A stretch of DNA of 64,000 bases from Segatella copri (GCF_019127135.1 NZ_JAHOEA010000013.1:1-64000), one strand, 5' to 3'. Counted from the first letter of the stretch, positions 17,696 through 28,242 are shown. The notes: a model not told the origin generated them from the letters alone. Made by a program: numbers and translations.

Positions 17696-19396
17696 ATGAA
17701 GAGATTTAAGATATTTTTTATCGTTTTATGCTCAGTTTTGGCTGCTAAAGCCCAGAGTATTGTGTTCAACAACCAAGTACCGAAACATGAAGTAAGAGCT
17801 GTATGGCTGACAACCATAGGAGGCATCGACTGGCCACACTCTTATGCCCAGTCTTCTTTTTCTGCCGAAAAGCAGAAAAGGGAACTGACGAATATCCTCG
17901 ACCGGTTACAGCAGGCTAAGATTAACACCATACTGATACAGACCCGCGTGAGAGGTACCATGATTTATCCGTCTGCATACGAACCTTGGGATGGATGCCT
18001 GTCAGGATTTCCGGGCAGAAGTCCGGGCTATGATGCTCTGAAGTTTGCCATCGATGAATGCCATAAGCGAGGTATGGAACTACACGCCTGGGTGGTAACC
18101 ATTCCAGTAGGAAAATGGAACGCACTCGGCTGCAAAACCCTCAGACAGAAGATGCCGAAACTCATCAAGAAGATTGGAGCAGACGGATACATGGATCCGG
18201 AAAACAGCCGAACAGGTGATTATCTGGCAAACATCTGCAGAGAAATTACGCATAAATATAATGTAGACGGCATCCACCTCGACTACATCCGTTACCCGGA
18301 AACCTGGAACATCAAAGTGAGCCGGGAACAGGGACGCCGGTATATTACCAACATCGTCAGAAAGATTCACGATGCAGTGAAGGCTGAAAAACCTTGGGTC
18401 AAGATGAGCTGCTCACCTGTAGGAAAGTATGATGACCTGAGCAGATACCGGAGCTTTGGCTGGAATGCATACACGAAAGTCTGCCAGGATGCACAGGGCT
18501 GGCTCAAGAGCGGACTGATGGACGAACTCTTCCCTATGATGTATTTCAGAGACGAACACTTCTATCCTTTTGCCATCGACTGGCAGGAGCAGAGTCATGG
18601 CAAGATAGTGGTTCCAGGACTAGGCATCTACTTCCTCGATCCGAAAGAAGGAAAGTGGAACATCAATGACGTGACAGCAGAAATGTATCACATCCGAAAC
18701 CTCGGAATGGGATATGCTTTCTTCAGAAACAAGTTCCTCTTGGACAACAAACAGGGTATTCTCGACTTTACCCAACGCTTCAACCCATACCCATCATTGG
18801 TTCCGCCGATGACCTGGGCAAGCAAAAACCAACCGGAACAGCCACAGCAATTATCGGTAATCACCTCCGATAACAATGTATCGGTTTCCTGGAGCAATCC
18901 TTCAAACTATACGGATGGCACTAAAATCGCAACCCCTTATATATATAATAATGTATACGCGAGCAAGAAATATCCGGTTGACATCACCGATGCACGCAAC
19001 CTGGTTGCCGCACGAATCATAGGAAATTCGTTCAAAATAGAAAATTCGGATGCAAAACATCTGTTTGTTGCCGTAACTTCAATGGACGGATATGGCATCG
19101 AAAGCCAGCCTACCCAAGAAAAAGAGGAAGGAAATCCACTTTTTGCCAAAAACACAGGAGCTGCGAAATTACTCGAATGTGACGGAAAGAAGGTATATCT
19201 AGCAGAAACTACAAAAAATCTCGTTTTTGACGTTCTGATGGTCGAAACCCTGCAGGGATGCGACATCCTGTACCTTCAAACAAAGGATAACACGCTAGAT
19301 GTTAGAAACTTAAATGAGGGTACATACCGCGTGGTAAGCATCAATAAGAAGGGGTATAAGCATACGTTAGGAACCTTCGAGATGAAGAAAAATTGA
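17696..19396 (+). CDS. Secreted family 10-like glycosylhydrolase (GHL10/YngK-like)
   Basis: A 566-residue protein starting at MKRFKIFFIVLCSVLAAKAQ, a clear signal peptide; the longer frame would start inside the promoter. The domain EVRAVWLTTIGGIDWPHS through DGIHLDYIRYPET (about residues 25-330) matches the GHL10 (DUF187) glycosyl hydrolase-like family. The C-terminal 180 residues look like a fibronectin-type domain (QPQQLSVITSDNNVSVSWSN) plus a terminal beta domain. Bacillus YngK is the best known relative. The substrate is not established, but a cell-wall or surface glycan role is likely. Confidence 0.87.
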   Translation: MKRFKIFFIVLCSVLAAKAQSIVFNNQVPKHEVRAVWLTTIGGIDWPHSYAQSSFSAEKQKRELTNILDRLQQAKINTILIQTRVRGTMIYPSAYEPWDGCLSGFPGRSPGYDALKFAIDECHKRGMELHAWVVTIPVGKWNALGCKTLRQKMPKLIKKIGADGYMDPENSRTGDYLANICREITHKYNVDGIHLDYIRYPETWNIKVSREQGRRYITNIVRKIHDAVKAEKPWVKMSCSPVGKYDDLSRYRSFGWNAYTKVCQDAQGWLKSGLMDELFPMMYFRDEHFYPFAIDWQEQSHGKIVVPGLGIYFLDPKEGKWNINDVTAEMYHIRNLGMGYAFFRNKFLLDNKQGILDFTQRFNPYPSLVPPMTWASKNQPEQPQQLSVITSDNNVSVSWSNPSNYTDGTKIATPYIYNNVYASKKYPVDITDARNLVAARIIGNSFKIENSDAKHLFVAVTSMDGYGIESQPTQEKEEGNPLFAKNTGAAKLLECDGKKVYLAETTKNLVFDVLMVETLQGCDILYLQTKDNTLDVRNLNEGTYRVVSINKKGYKHTLGTFEMKKN

Positions 19397-19423
19397 TTTT
19401 TTTCGAAAAAAGTTGCGAAAAAA

Positions 19424-19455
19424 TTTGGTGGAATCAAAAAATAGTAGTACCTTTG
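19424..19455 (+). promoter_or_regulatory. Lys/Arg tRNA cluster promoter
   Basis: TTTG, a 20-bp spacer and TACCTTTG, then CACTCGCAA. It is nearly identical over about 75 bp to the tRNA-Asp promoter. Confidence 0.88.
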
Positions 19456-19489
19456 CACTCGCAATTCAGAAATGAGGCTTTTAAATGTT

Positions 19490-19562
19490 GCACCCTTAGC
19501 TCAGTTGGTAGAGCAACTGACTCTTAATCAGTGGGTCTAGGGTTCGAATCCCTAAGGGTGTA
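19490..19562 (+). tRNA. tRNA-Lys (CTT), copy 1
   Basis: A 73-nt cloverleaf; anticodon loop CTCTTAA gives CTT, the T-loop is GGTTCGAATCC, and the acceptor pairs GCACCCT with AGGGTGT (one G-U). Confidence 0.95.
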
Positions 19563-19577
19563 CAAAAGATAAGAATT

Positions 19578-19651
19578 GGCTCCGTAGCTCAACTGAATAG
19601 AGCACTTGACTACGGATCAAGAGGTTCAAGGTTTGAATCCTTGCGGAGTCA
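19578..19651 (+). tRNA. tRNA-Arg (ACG), copy 1
   Basis: A 74-nt cloverleaf; anticodon loop CTACGGA gives ACG (normally edited to ICG), and the acceptor pairs GGCTCCG with CGGAGTC. Confidence 0.94.
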
Positions 19652-19687
19652 CTCTCCTATCAAAGCTTCACTGAAACAAATGGTTTT

Positions 19688-19761
19688 GGCTCCGTAGCTC
19701 AACTGAATAGAGCACTTGACTACGGATCAAGAGGTTCAAGGTTTGAATCCTTGCGGAGTCA
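19688..19761 (+). tRNA. tRNA-Arg (ACG), copy 2
   Basis: Identical to the copy at 19578 and starting 110 bp later. Confidence 0.94.
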
Positions 19762-19774
19762 CCAACAAATAGTT

Positions 19775-19847
19775 GCACCCTTAGCTCAGTTGGTAGAGCA
19801 ACTGACTCTTAATCAGTGGGTCTAGGGTTCGAATCCCTAAGGGTGTA
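19775..19847 (+). tRNA. tRNA-Lys (CTT), copy 2
   Basis: Identical to the copy at 19490. It closes the Lys-Arg-Arg-Lys series and is followed directly by a terminator. Confidence 0.95.
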
Positions 19848-19848
19848 C

Positions 19849-19883
19849 AAAAAGAGCATTTCTGTTAGGAAATGCTCTTTTTT
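19849..19883 (+). terminator. tRNA cluster terminator
   Basis: AAAAGAGCATTTC and GAAATGCTCTTTTTT arms with a 6-nt loop, two bases after the last tRNA. Confidence 0.92.
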
Positions 19884-19915
19884 GTTTTATATTTCTCCCT
19901 ACCATTTATATCACC

Positions 19916-19962
19916 TTTAAATATCACTTTATACCTCTTTAAATATCACTTTTAAATATCAC
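19916..19962 (+). repeat. 12-bp direct repeats (TTTAAATATCAC)
   Basis: Exact copies at 19916-19927, 19938-19949 and 19951-19962, with a degenerate copy just upstream. No gene is seen in 19884-20070. Confidence 0.7.
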
Positions 19963-20070
19963 TATAAAAAAAGTTGCAGCCATCCAAAGTTTACACCCAG
20001 ACAACTGCAACCAATTTACCAATCAAAAATATCTAAAATCTTATCCCGCCATCATCACACAACTCTACTA

Positions 20071-20220
20071 TCAACAGAAGAGCCAGTAAAGAACTGCCAG
20101 CACGGCTATCATAACAACAGCTACCATTGCTTTAATCATGCAGGTAGCCACCTTCTTTAAGACAAACAGTCCTACTACAAGGACTACCAATACCAGCGCA
20201 TAATATCCAAAATCATTCAT
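20071..20220 (-). CDS. Small membrane protein, 49 aa
   Basis: The frame starts ATG at 20220 and ends TGA. It encodes MNDFGYYALVLVVLVVGLFV, a lysine-rich turn (LKKVATC) and then a second hydrophobic stretch (MVAVVMIAVLAVLYWLF): two membrane helices with nothing else. Codon use is ordinary and the composition is strongly membrane-like, which supports a real gene. It lies downstream of the RluA gene on the same strand (45 bp away) and could be cotranscribed. Function unknown. Confidence 0.62.
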   Translation of the reverse strand: MNDFGYYALVLVVLVVGLFVLKKVATCMIKAMVAVVMIAVLAVLYWLFC

Positions 20221-20265
20221 ATCACATTATTATATATAAACTACCAATCAGTATTCATCACCCTA

Positions 20266-21213
20266 TTAACGATCATTCTTTAATGCCCTGCGGAATTCAG
20301 CCGGTATCGGAGTTTCAAATTCCATAGGCTGATGCGTTACGGGATGATAGAAACACAGTACATAGGCATGCAAGCACAAGCGCTGGCATGGATCATCACC
20401 ATTACCATACTTAATATCACCACACACCGGATGCCCCATATCGGCCGTATGAACACGAATCTGATTCTTACGGCCCGTTTCGAGTTTGAACTCCACCAGA
20501 GAATGAGCCGTTGTACGCTCTAATGTATGGAAATGGGTAACAGCATACTTGCCGCCATTATCCGTATCACTGCTGTAAGTAATGTAGGCCTTGTTATCTT
20601 TCAGCCAATTAGCGACAGTACCTTCATCTTCTTCCATCTCTCCGGAAACCAGAGCCACATATCTGCGGTCGTACACATTATGATGCCAATCATCCTCCAA
20701 AGCCAGTTCCGTCTGCTTATCCTTGGCATAAATCATCAAACCTGATGTATCACGGTCCAGTCGGTGCACTACATGCGCCTGACAGTTCTGGCGAGTCTTA
20801 TGAAAATAATCATCAAGTACCGTTTTCACATTCAGAGTAGAATGACCGGCTGCCATACTCAAGATACCAATGTTTTTCTCAACAACAATCAGATATCTGT
20901 CTTCATAAACTATCTTAAGGTATCTGCTTTTAAATACCTCCTGATTCTTCTTTGTCTTGCTCACACTCACCTTCATACCCGGTTTCAGAGCATAATCAAA
21001 CTGGGTAATGGTTTTGCCATTCACCTTAATTCCCCTACCCTGCAGAGTCTGCTTCACCTTAGTCTTGCTAGGTCCCTTCACATTCTCCATCAGCCATTCC
21101 AGCAACGGAGCAGGCTTTTCTACCTTGTAATGCTCATATTCATTGGGATTTCCGTAGCCATAAGCATTATTGGTATGCTTATTAAAATTTCCTTTTCTAT
21201 TTTGTTGTCTCAT
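20266..21213 (-). CDS. RluA family RNA pseudouridine synthase
   Basis: A 315-residue enzyme. A basic Asn/Gly-rich N-terminus of about 30 residues precedes an S4-like RNA-binding segment (SKTKVKQTLQGRGIKVNGKT) and the RluA catalytic domain. The catalytic aspartate is in VVHRLDRDTSGLMIYAK (about residue 155). It isomerises a uridine in rRNA or tRNA, but the target (RluC/RluD-type or other) cannot be decided. The glycine/asparagine-rich head is probably Bacteroidota-specific and disordered. Confidence 0.93.
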   Translation of the reverse strand: MRQQNRKGNFNKHTNNAYGYGNPNEYEHYKVEKPAPLLEWLMENVKGPSKTKVKQTLQGRGIKVNGKTITQFDYALKPGMKVSVSKTKKNQEVFKSRYLKIVYEDRYLIVVEKNIGILSMAAGHSTLNVKTVLDDYFHKTRQNCQAHVVHRLDRDTSGLMIYAKDKQTELALEDDWHHNVYDRRYVALVSGEMEEDEGTVANWLKDNKAYITYSSDTDNGGKYAVTHFHTLERTTAHSLVEFKLETGRKNQIRVHTADMGHPVCGDIKYGNGDDPCQRLCLHAYVLCFYHPVTHQPMEFETPIPAEFRRALKNDR

Positions 21214-21364
21214 ATTGTTTACGATATCATTTTCTTAACATTAAAAATAGAGAATCGATGCTGCATTTTCATCAATTCAGCCTACAAAAGTAAGACTTTT
21301 CTGCAAAATAACAAAAAGCCACCATGTTTTTAACTAAAAATTAGTAACTTTTGCCAATAAATCA

Positions 21365-21394
21365 TTGTGTTTCAAATATTTTTTTGTAATTTTG
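21365..21394 (+). promoter_or_regulatory. Promoter of the small membrane-protein pair
   Basis: TTG (21365-21367), 19 bp and TAATTTTG (21387-21394), 22 bp upstream of the ATG at 21417. Confidence 0.7.
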
Positions 21395-21416
21395 CAGCTG
21401 AATAACAGAAATTGCA

Positions 21417-21642
21417 ATGACGCAAAGAGAAGATAAAGAAAGAAACAACTGCCCGAGAATGTCTCGGAAAGTTTTTCTACGACCTTGCCAAGACCTGTTT
21501 CTTGGTCATGGTTGCAGGTAATGCCGTCACGATATATTCTGATGGCGAATTAAAAATCTTCAATATTACCAGTATAATTATTGGTTTATTCCTTACTTGG
21601 CTTTTTGCATATATTGCTAATAAGGTATTAATAAAAAAATAA
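21417..21642 (+). pseudogene. Small two-helix membrane protein with apparent +1 frameshift
   Basis: The ATG at 21417 opens MTQREDKER, then the frame runs into a stop. Removing one A from the AAA at 21443-21445 fuses this head to a long frame reading TTARECLGKFFYDLAKTCFL, a transmembrane stretch, and IIIGLFLTWLFAYIANKVLI before TAA. The repaired product is about 74 residues and resembles small DUF6722-type Bacteroidota membrane proteins (tentative). The downstream frame has no good start of its own before an internal ATG at 21508. A promoter lies just upstream. It could be a true lesion, a sequencing or assembly indel, or a slippage-regulated gene. Confidence 0.6.
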
Positions 21643-21646
21643 AATT

Positions 21647-21757
21647 ATGGGAGAAGGTTTAACAATTATATTTTCCATTATATTGGTACCTGCACTGGGG
21701 TTTGCCATTTGGCTTCGTACTCCGCAGGGTGAGCGTTTCTTGAAAAGTTTAGACTAA
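21647..21757 (+). CDS. Small single-helix protein, 36 aa
   Basis: MGEGLTIIFSIILVPALGFA is one membrane span, followed by IWLRTPQGERFLKSLD. It starts 4 bp after the stop of the frameshifted small gene and appears to be its operon partner. Function unknown; the spacing and promoter support a real gene. Confidence 0.55.
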   Translation: MGEGLTIIFSIILVPALGFAIWLRTPQGERFLKSLD

Positions 21758-21822
21758 CAACTCGATTCTTTCAAGGCATTAATAGTAGTAAAAAAAACAA
21801 AAATAAAAGTACAGAATAATAA

Positions 21823-23445
<1,623 letters not shown>

Positions 23446-23501
23446 ACAAAAAGTTATTCTGCTGTTTTAAACAGCAACCACAAATTATCTTATAATTAAT
23501 A

Positions 23502-23538
23502 GTGCCAATTCGATGAGAATCGGGTTGGCACACTTTTT
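23502..23538 (+). terminator. Terminator after the ABC-F gene
   Basis: GTGCCAA and TTGGCAC arms with a partly paired middle are followed by ACTTTTT. A smaller hairpin GCTGTT/AACAGC lies at 23461-23475. Confidence 0.65.
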
Positions 23539-23565
23539 GTCAAACAACCAATAATAAGATTTATC

Positions 23566-24207
23566 ATGTTTAAAAAATTTAAGACTATGTCAAAAGAAAA
23601 AGAAATCAATATAGAGGACGGAAACGTTCAGGAGACTGTTCAGAACGAAAATAATGAGCAGACAACTAAAAATGAAAATACTGAGGAAAATCAGGATACT
23701 GACAACAAGGCAGAAGAAGGTGACAACAATACAGACGCTGCTGACAAGAAGGCAGAAGAGATTGATCCTTTAACAAAAGCACAGCAAGAGGTAGAGGAAC
23801 TCAAGAAACAGTTGCTCTATAAGACTGCCGAGTTTGAGAATTACCGTAAGCGTACTCTCAAAGAGAAGGCAGAACTGATTTTGAATGGTGGCGAGAAGAC
23901 TGTAGCTGCTATTCTGCCTATTCTCGATGACTTTGAGCGCGCCATCGCTGACAAGAGCGAAGATCCTAAGGTTATCAAGGAAGGTGTACAGATGATTTTC
24001 AACAAGTTCGTAAAGACACTCGAAGGTCTTGGCGTAAAGAAGATTGATACCAACGACAAGGATTTCGATGTAGATTTCCACGAGGCTATTGCTATGGTTC
24101 CAGGAATGGGTGATGACAAGAAGGGAAAGATTATTGACTGCGTCCAGACTGGGTACACAATGAACGACAAGGTGATTCGCCATGCCAAGGTAGCTGTAGG
24201 TCAGTAA
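23566..24207 (+). CDS. grpE: Nucleotide exchange factor GrpE
   Basis: A 213-residue protein from the first ATG; MSKEKEINIEDG at 23587 is an alternative start giving 206 residues. An acidic, disordered head of about 65 residues precedes a long coiled-coil (KAQQEVEELKKQLLYKTAEF), then the GrpE core (FENYRKRTLKEKAELILNGG) and the C-terminal beta domain ending VIRHAKVAVGQ. It releases ADP from DnaK. It sits 84 bp upstream of dnaJ on the same strand; dnaK is not in the window. Confidence 0.95.
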   Translation: MFKKFKTMSKEKEINIEDGNVQETVQNENNEQTTKNENTEENQDTDNKAEEGDNNTDAADKKAEEIDPLTKAQQEVEELKKQLLYKTAEFENYRKRTLKEKAELILNGGEKTVAAILPILDDFERAIADKSEDPKVIKEGVQMIFNKFVKTLEGLGVKKIDTNDKDFDVDFHEAIAMVPGMGDDKKGKIIDCVQTGYTMNDKVIRHAKVAVGQ

Positions 24208-24291
24208 GAAAGAAATATCAAGAGTTATTTTTCAATATCCAGAACATTCTATTAGAATTCTGTAAGAAAATTCAATATTTGAAATAAGCAA

Positions 24292-25455
24292 ATGGCTAAG
24301 AGAGACTATTATGAGGTGCTGGGCGTAGACAAGTCGGCATCAGAAGACGAAATAAAGAAGGCGTATCGAAAGATTGCCATCAAGTATCACCCAGACCGCA
24401 ACCCTGGCAACAAAGAGGCGGAAGAGAAATTCAAGGAAGCTGCCGAAGCTTACGAAGTTCTACACGATGCCCAGAAGCGCCAGCAATATGACCAGTTTGG
24501 TTTCAATGGTCCACAAGGTGGATTCGGCGGATTCGGTGGTGGTGCCAGCATGGATATGAACGACATCTTCTCTATGTTTGGAGATATCTTTGGCGGACAC
24601 GGCGGTTTCAGCGGCTTTGGTGGCGGCGGATTCGGTGGCGGCTCACAGAAGCGGGTTTACCAGGGTGGCGACCTTCGCGTAAGAGTAAAACTGACTCTCC
24701 AAGAGGCAGCAACAGGTGTTACCAAGCGCTTCAAGATTCGCAAGGATGTAACTTGCTCTGCATGTCACGGAACAGGTTGCGAAGGTGGTGCCCAGCCAGA
24801 AACATGTTCGGAATGTCATGGAAGCGGCTATGTCTTAAAGACGGTGCGCAGTATGTTCGGCATGATGCAAACTCAGGCTGCATGCACAAAGTGTGGCGGT
24901 GAGGGAACTATCATCAAGAACAAATGTAAGGAATGCGGTGGCGACGGAATCGTGAAGGGCGAGGAACTCGTAGAAATCAATATTCCTGCAGGTGTCGACA
25001 ACGATATGGTTGTTACCGTTGAAGGAAAGGGTAACCAAGGCAAGCACAATGGTCTCTACGGAAACCTACAGGTAATGGTGAGCGTAGAAAAGAACGATGA
25101 TTTCGAGCGTGTAGGTCAGGACTTATACCATAATCTTGTTCTTGACTTTGCAACTGCCACTTTGGGTGGCGAGGTAGAAGTCCCTACCTTGGATGGCAAG
25201 ACAAAGATCAAAATAGAACCTGGCACACAACCAGGCAAACAGATTCGTTTGCGTGGCAAAGGTATGCCGGCTATTCAGGGATATGGTTATGGCCGTGGTG
25301 ATATTATCGTCAATATTACCGTTTTCGTACCTACCTCTCTGACCAAGGAAGAAAAGAATCTTGTAGTGAAATTCAAGGAATGCGATAATTTCAAAGCAGA
25401 TAATGCAGAGAAGAAGTCTCTCTTTGAAAGTTTCAAGAACCTCTTTAAAAAATAA
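24292..25455 (+). CDS. dnaJ: Molecular chaperone DnaJ
   Basis: A 387-residue type I DnaJ with all domains in order. The J domain (residues 1-70) carries HPD in [14 protein letters not shown] Gly/Phe-rich linker (about 75-120) follows. A zinc-binding region has four CxxCxGxG repeats ([32 protein letters not shown], about 160-230), then the two C-terminal substrate-binding domains. It stimulates DnaK ATPase activity and delivers unfolded clients. Follows grpE and is closed by a long terminator. Confidence 0.97.
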   Translation: MAKRDYYEVLGVDKSASEDEIKKAYRKIAIKYHPDRNPGNKEAEEKFKEAAEAYEVLHDAQKRQQYDQFGFNGPQGGFGGFGGGASMDMNDIFSMFGDIFGGHGGFSGFGGGGFGGGSQKRVYQGGDLRVRVKLTLQEAATGVTKRFKIRKDVTCSACHGTGCEGGAQPETCSECHGSGYVLKTVRSMFGMMQTQAACTKCGGEGTIIKNKCKECGGDGIVKGEELVEINIPAGVDNDMVVTVEGKGNQGKHNGLYGNLQVMVSVEKNDDFERVGQDLYHNLVLDFATATLGGEVEVPTLDGKTKIKIEPGTQPGKQIRLRGKGMPAIQGYGYGRGDIIVNITVFVPTSLTKEEKNLVVKFKECDNFKADNAEKKSLFESFKNLFKK

Positions 25456-25467
25456 ACAGTAAAGAGC

Positions 25468-25523
25468 AATCCCCGAAGAGGGCGAACTATCTTCGAAAGA
25501 ACGGTTCGCTCTTTTCGGGGATT
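25468..25523. terminator. Long hairpin terminator after dnaJ
   Basis: AATCCCCGAAGAG(GG)CGAAC and its complement give a stem of about 20 bp with a short mismatch, enclosing a 16-nt loop. Confidence 0.75.
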
Positions 25524-25555
25524 ATCTGTATATATAATAAGGTATAACATATAAC

Positions 25556-26794
25556 ATGAATTATCAAGAAACTGTTGAATATCTTTTCACCAGCACGCCG
25601 GTTTTTGAAAAGATTGGAGCCAAGGCATACAAACCTGGGCTTGATACGATGTATAAAATGGATGAACACTTCGAACATCCTCATAACCAATATAAATGTA
25701 TCCACATTGCAGGAACCAACGGAAAAGGTTCATCATCCCATACCCTTGCTGCAATCCTGCAGAGCCAGGGCTATAAGGTCGGCCTGTTCACATCTCCACA
25801 TCTTGTAGATTTCAGAGAACGCATTCGCGTAAATGGTGAGATGGTAAGCGAAGAGTATGTAATCGACTTTGTAGAAAACAACCGGAAATTCTTCGAACCG
25901 CTACATCCTTCGTTCTTTGAACTGACCACCATGATGGCATTTCAGTATTTTGCAGAACAAAAGGTAGACTTTGCCGTCATCGAAGTTGGATTGGGAGGAA
26001 GACTAGACAGTACCAACATCATCACTCCTATCCTATCCGTTATCACGAACATCAGTTTTGACCACACCCAATTCCTCGGGAATACACTCGGTGAGATTGC
26101 AGGCGAAAAGGCGGGCATCATCAAACCACAGATTCCTGTCGTTATTGGCGAATGGAACGAAGAGACCCAACCTGTGTTCATCCAAAAAGCCCATGAGCAG
26201 AATTCTCCTATCCATTTTGCACTGGCAGCAGACGCAGACATAAACTTCGAACTGAAAGGCAACTATCAGAAAAAGAACTTCGGCACCATATCCGCAGCCG
26301 TAGAATGCCTGAAGGAAGAAGGAATAGAAATCAAAGATCAAAGCATAAAGAACGGCTTTGAACATGTATGCGAGCTGACAGGCCTACGCGGCAGATGGGA
26401 AAAACTCAACGAGCACCCTCTCACCATCTGTGATACGGGACATAACCTTGCCGGATGGGAGTATCTGGAACCTCAGATTGCATCCATCAAAGCCGATACG
26501 AAACATATTGTCTTCGGAATGGTTGATGACAAAGATGTAGAGCATGTAATGGGACTATTAGAAAAGTTGCCAAAAGAAAGCACGATTTTCTATTGGACGC
26601 AGCCATCAACCAAAAGAGCGATTCCTGTAGACAAATTATACGGATACGCGCAAAAGCACGGCTTAAACGGAACATGCTATCAAACTATCGCACAGGCATT
26701 TAACAAAGCAAAAGCAAACGCAAAAAAAGATGATTTTATCTTTATTGGCGGATCAAGTTACGTCGTTGCCGATTTGCTATCAGAATCATTTTAG
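25556..26794 (+). CDS. folC: Bifunctional folylpolyglutamate/dihydrofolate synthase
   Basis: A 412-residue Mur-ligase-like enzyme adding glutamate to folates (and probably making dihydrofolate from dihydropteroate). The P-loop is HIAGTNGKGSSSHTLA (about residues 50-65), followed by the omega-loop region LFTSPHLVDFRERIRVNG and SNIISFDHTQFLGNTLGEIAGEKAGI-type blocks, as in FolC. The C-terminal ligase domain includes DTGHNLAGWEY. It lies 100 bp after dnaJ and appears separately transcribed; the downstream sugar genes are not obviously linked. Confidence 0.95.
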   Translation: MNYQETVEYLFTSTPVFEKIGAKAYKPGLDTMYKMDEHFEHPHNQYKCIHIAGTNGKGSSSHTLAAILQSQGYKVGLFTSPHLVDFRERIRVNGEMVSEEYVIDFVENNRKFFEPLHPSFFELTTMMAFQYFAEQKVDFAVIEVGLGGRLDSTNIITPILSVITNISFDHTQFLGNTLGEIAGEKAGIIKPQIPVVIGEWNEETQPVFIQKAHEQNSPIHFALAADADINFELKGNYQKKNFGTISAAVECLKEEGIEIKDQSIKNGFEHVCELTGLRGRWEKLNEHPLTICDTGHNLAGWEYLEPQIASIKADTKHIVFGMVDDKDVEHVMGLLEKLPKESTIFYWTQPSTKRAIPVDKLYGYAQKHGLNGTCYQTIAQAFNKAKANAKKDDFIFIGGSSYVVADLLSESF

Positions 26795-26848
26795 GATTTT
26801 TTAAATCAAAAAGTTCATAAAATATTTGTAATACTCATTTTTTTTTAG

Positions 26849-26881
26849 TTACTTTGCAGTACATTACTTAAACCAAAGTAA
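26849..26881 (+). promoter_or_regulatory. Inverted repeat upstream of galM
   Basis: TTACTTTG (26849-26856) and CAAAGTAA (26874-26881) form 8-bp arms 17 bp apart. The left arm sits where a -7 box would lie, so this is either an operator or a 5' UTR hairpin for the galactose module. Confidence 0.45.
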
Positions 26882-26905
26882 GGTAACTAAAAAAAGTGAG
26901 ATATT

Positions 26906-27991
26906 ATGAATACAGAACCAGCAAATAAGTGTGGTTTGAAAAGAGAAGATTTTCAGACCACAGTGAATGGTAAGAAGACTGATCTCTTCGTGTTAAGAAA
27001 CAAGCAAGGCAACGAAGTTGCAGTGACTAACTATGGTGGAGCAGTCGTAGCCATCATGATGCCTGACAAGGATGGCAACTATGCCAACCTCATCCAAGGC
27101 CATGACAACATACAGGACGTCATCAACTCACCAGAGCCATTCTTGAGTGTGCTCATCGGTCGTTATGGCAACCGTATTAAAGAAGGCAAGTTCATACTTC
27201 ACGGCAAGGAGTATCACTTGGCATGCAACGATGGTCCCAACCACCTGCATGGTGGACCTACAGGTTTCCACACCAAAGTTTGGGATGCAACCCGCATGAG
27301 TGATAGCGCTGTCGTGTTGAAATACACGAGCCCTTATGGTGAAGAAGGCTTCACTGGTGAGTTGACAGTTTGGGTAGCTTACACATTGACCGATGACAAT
27401 GAGTTCGTTATCAAGTATCAGGCTACAACCAACAAGACAACCATCTGCAACCTGACACATCACGCTTTCTTCTCAATCCAGGGTATTGCTAATCCTACCC
27501 CAACAGTTGACAATATCATCTGTGAGGTGAACGCAAACTACTATCTCCCTATCGATAAGTATTCTATCCCTACAGGTGAGATTTTGAAGGTTGAGGGCAC
27601 ACCATTCGATTTCCGTACACCAAAGCCTATTGGTCAGGACATCAATGCAGACAACGAGCAGATCAAGAATGGTCAGGGCTATGACCACAACTATGTATTG
27701 AACAAGACAGAAGAAGGTGAGTTGAGTTTCGCTGCCCGTATAAAAGACCCTGTAAGCTGCCGTACCATGGAGGTTTATACCACAGAACCAGGTTTGCAGA
27801 TGTACACAGGTAATTTCCTTGCAGGTATCTCAGGACAGTTTGGTGCAACATTCCCACGTCGCAGTGCAGTCTGCTTCGAGGCACAGAAGTTCCCAGACAC
27901 TCCAAATCACACCTATTTCCCAAGTTGCAGATTAAATCCGGGTGAAACATACACCCAGAAGACAATCTATAAGTTTGGAATTGACAAATAA
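26906..27991 (+). CDS. galM: Aldose 1-epimerase (mutarotase), cytoplasmic
   Basis: A 361-residue GalM without a signal peptide, interconverting alpha and beta anomers of galactose (and other aldoses). Family motifs are VTNYGGAVVAIMMPDK, the RYGNRIKEG block, the substrate His in NHLHGG, and NLTHHAFFSIQG with the second catalytic His. The catalytic glutamate is in AVCFEAQKFPDTPNH. It heads a galactose module with the MFS transporter and galK downstream, although hairpins at 28005 and 29583 separate the genes. Confidence 0.95.
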   Translation: MNTEPANKCGLKREDFQTTVNGKKTDLFVLRNKQGNEVAVTNYGGAVVAIMMPDKDGNYANLIQGHDNIQDVINSPEPFLSVLIGRYGNRIKEGKFILHGKEYHLACNDGPNHLHGGPTGFHTKVWDATRMSDSAVVLKYTSPYGEEGFTGELTVWVAYTLTDDNEFVIKYQATTNKTTICNLTHHAFFSIQGIANPTPTVDNIICEVNANYYLPIDKYSIPTGEILKVEGTPFDFRTPKPIGQDINADNEQIKNGQGYDHNYVLNKTEEGELSFAARIKDPVSCRTMEVYTTEPGLQMYTGNFLAGISGQFGATFPRRSAVCFEAQKFPDTPNHTYFPSCRLNPGETYTQKTIYKFGIDK

Positions 27992-28004
27992 ATCAGAATA
28001 AATC

Positions 28005-28042
28005 ATGGAGCAGGTACTCTAAACAGCACTTGCTCCATTTTC
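28005..28042 (+). terminator. Terminator after galM
   Basis: ATGGAGCAGGT and ACTTGCTCCAT (one G-U) arms with a 12-nt loop are followed by TTTT. Confidence 0.75.
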
Positions 28043-28115
28043 GCGCTTGAATGACAAAATCTATCCAGCGCGACAACAATCTTAAAGAGAAGTCTTAACG
28101 TCTTTAAAGAAGAAA

Positions 28116-28190
28116 CAACCTCTTAGAAAAAAAGAGTAGCAACCTCTTTACCATAAAAGAGAATTAATAACCTCTTCAAAAAGAGTATAA
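28116..28190 (+). repeat. Three small CTCTT/AAGAG hairpin repeats
   Basis: The motif AACCTCTT...AAGAG recurs three times at 20-30 bp spacing in the 250-bp leader of the sugar transporter; each unit can form a small hairpin. An earlier degenerate unit lies at 28101-28115. Confidence 0.6.
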
Positions 28191-28242
28191 ACAAGCTTTT
28201 CGCAAATAATAATAACAAATAACAATATCAACTATCAAAAAA

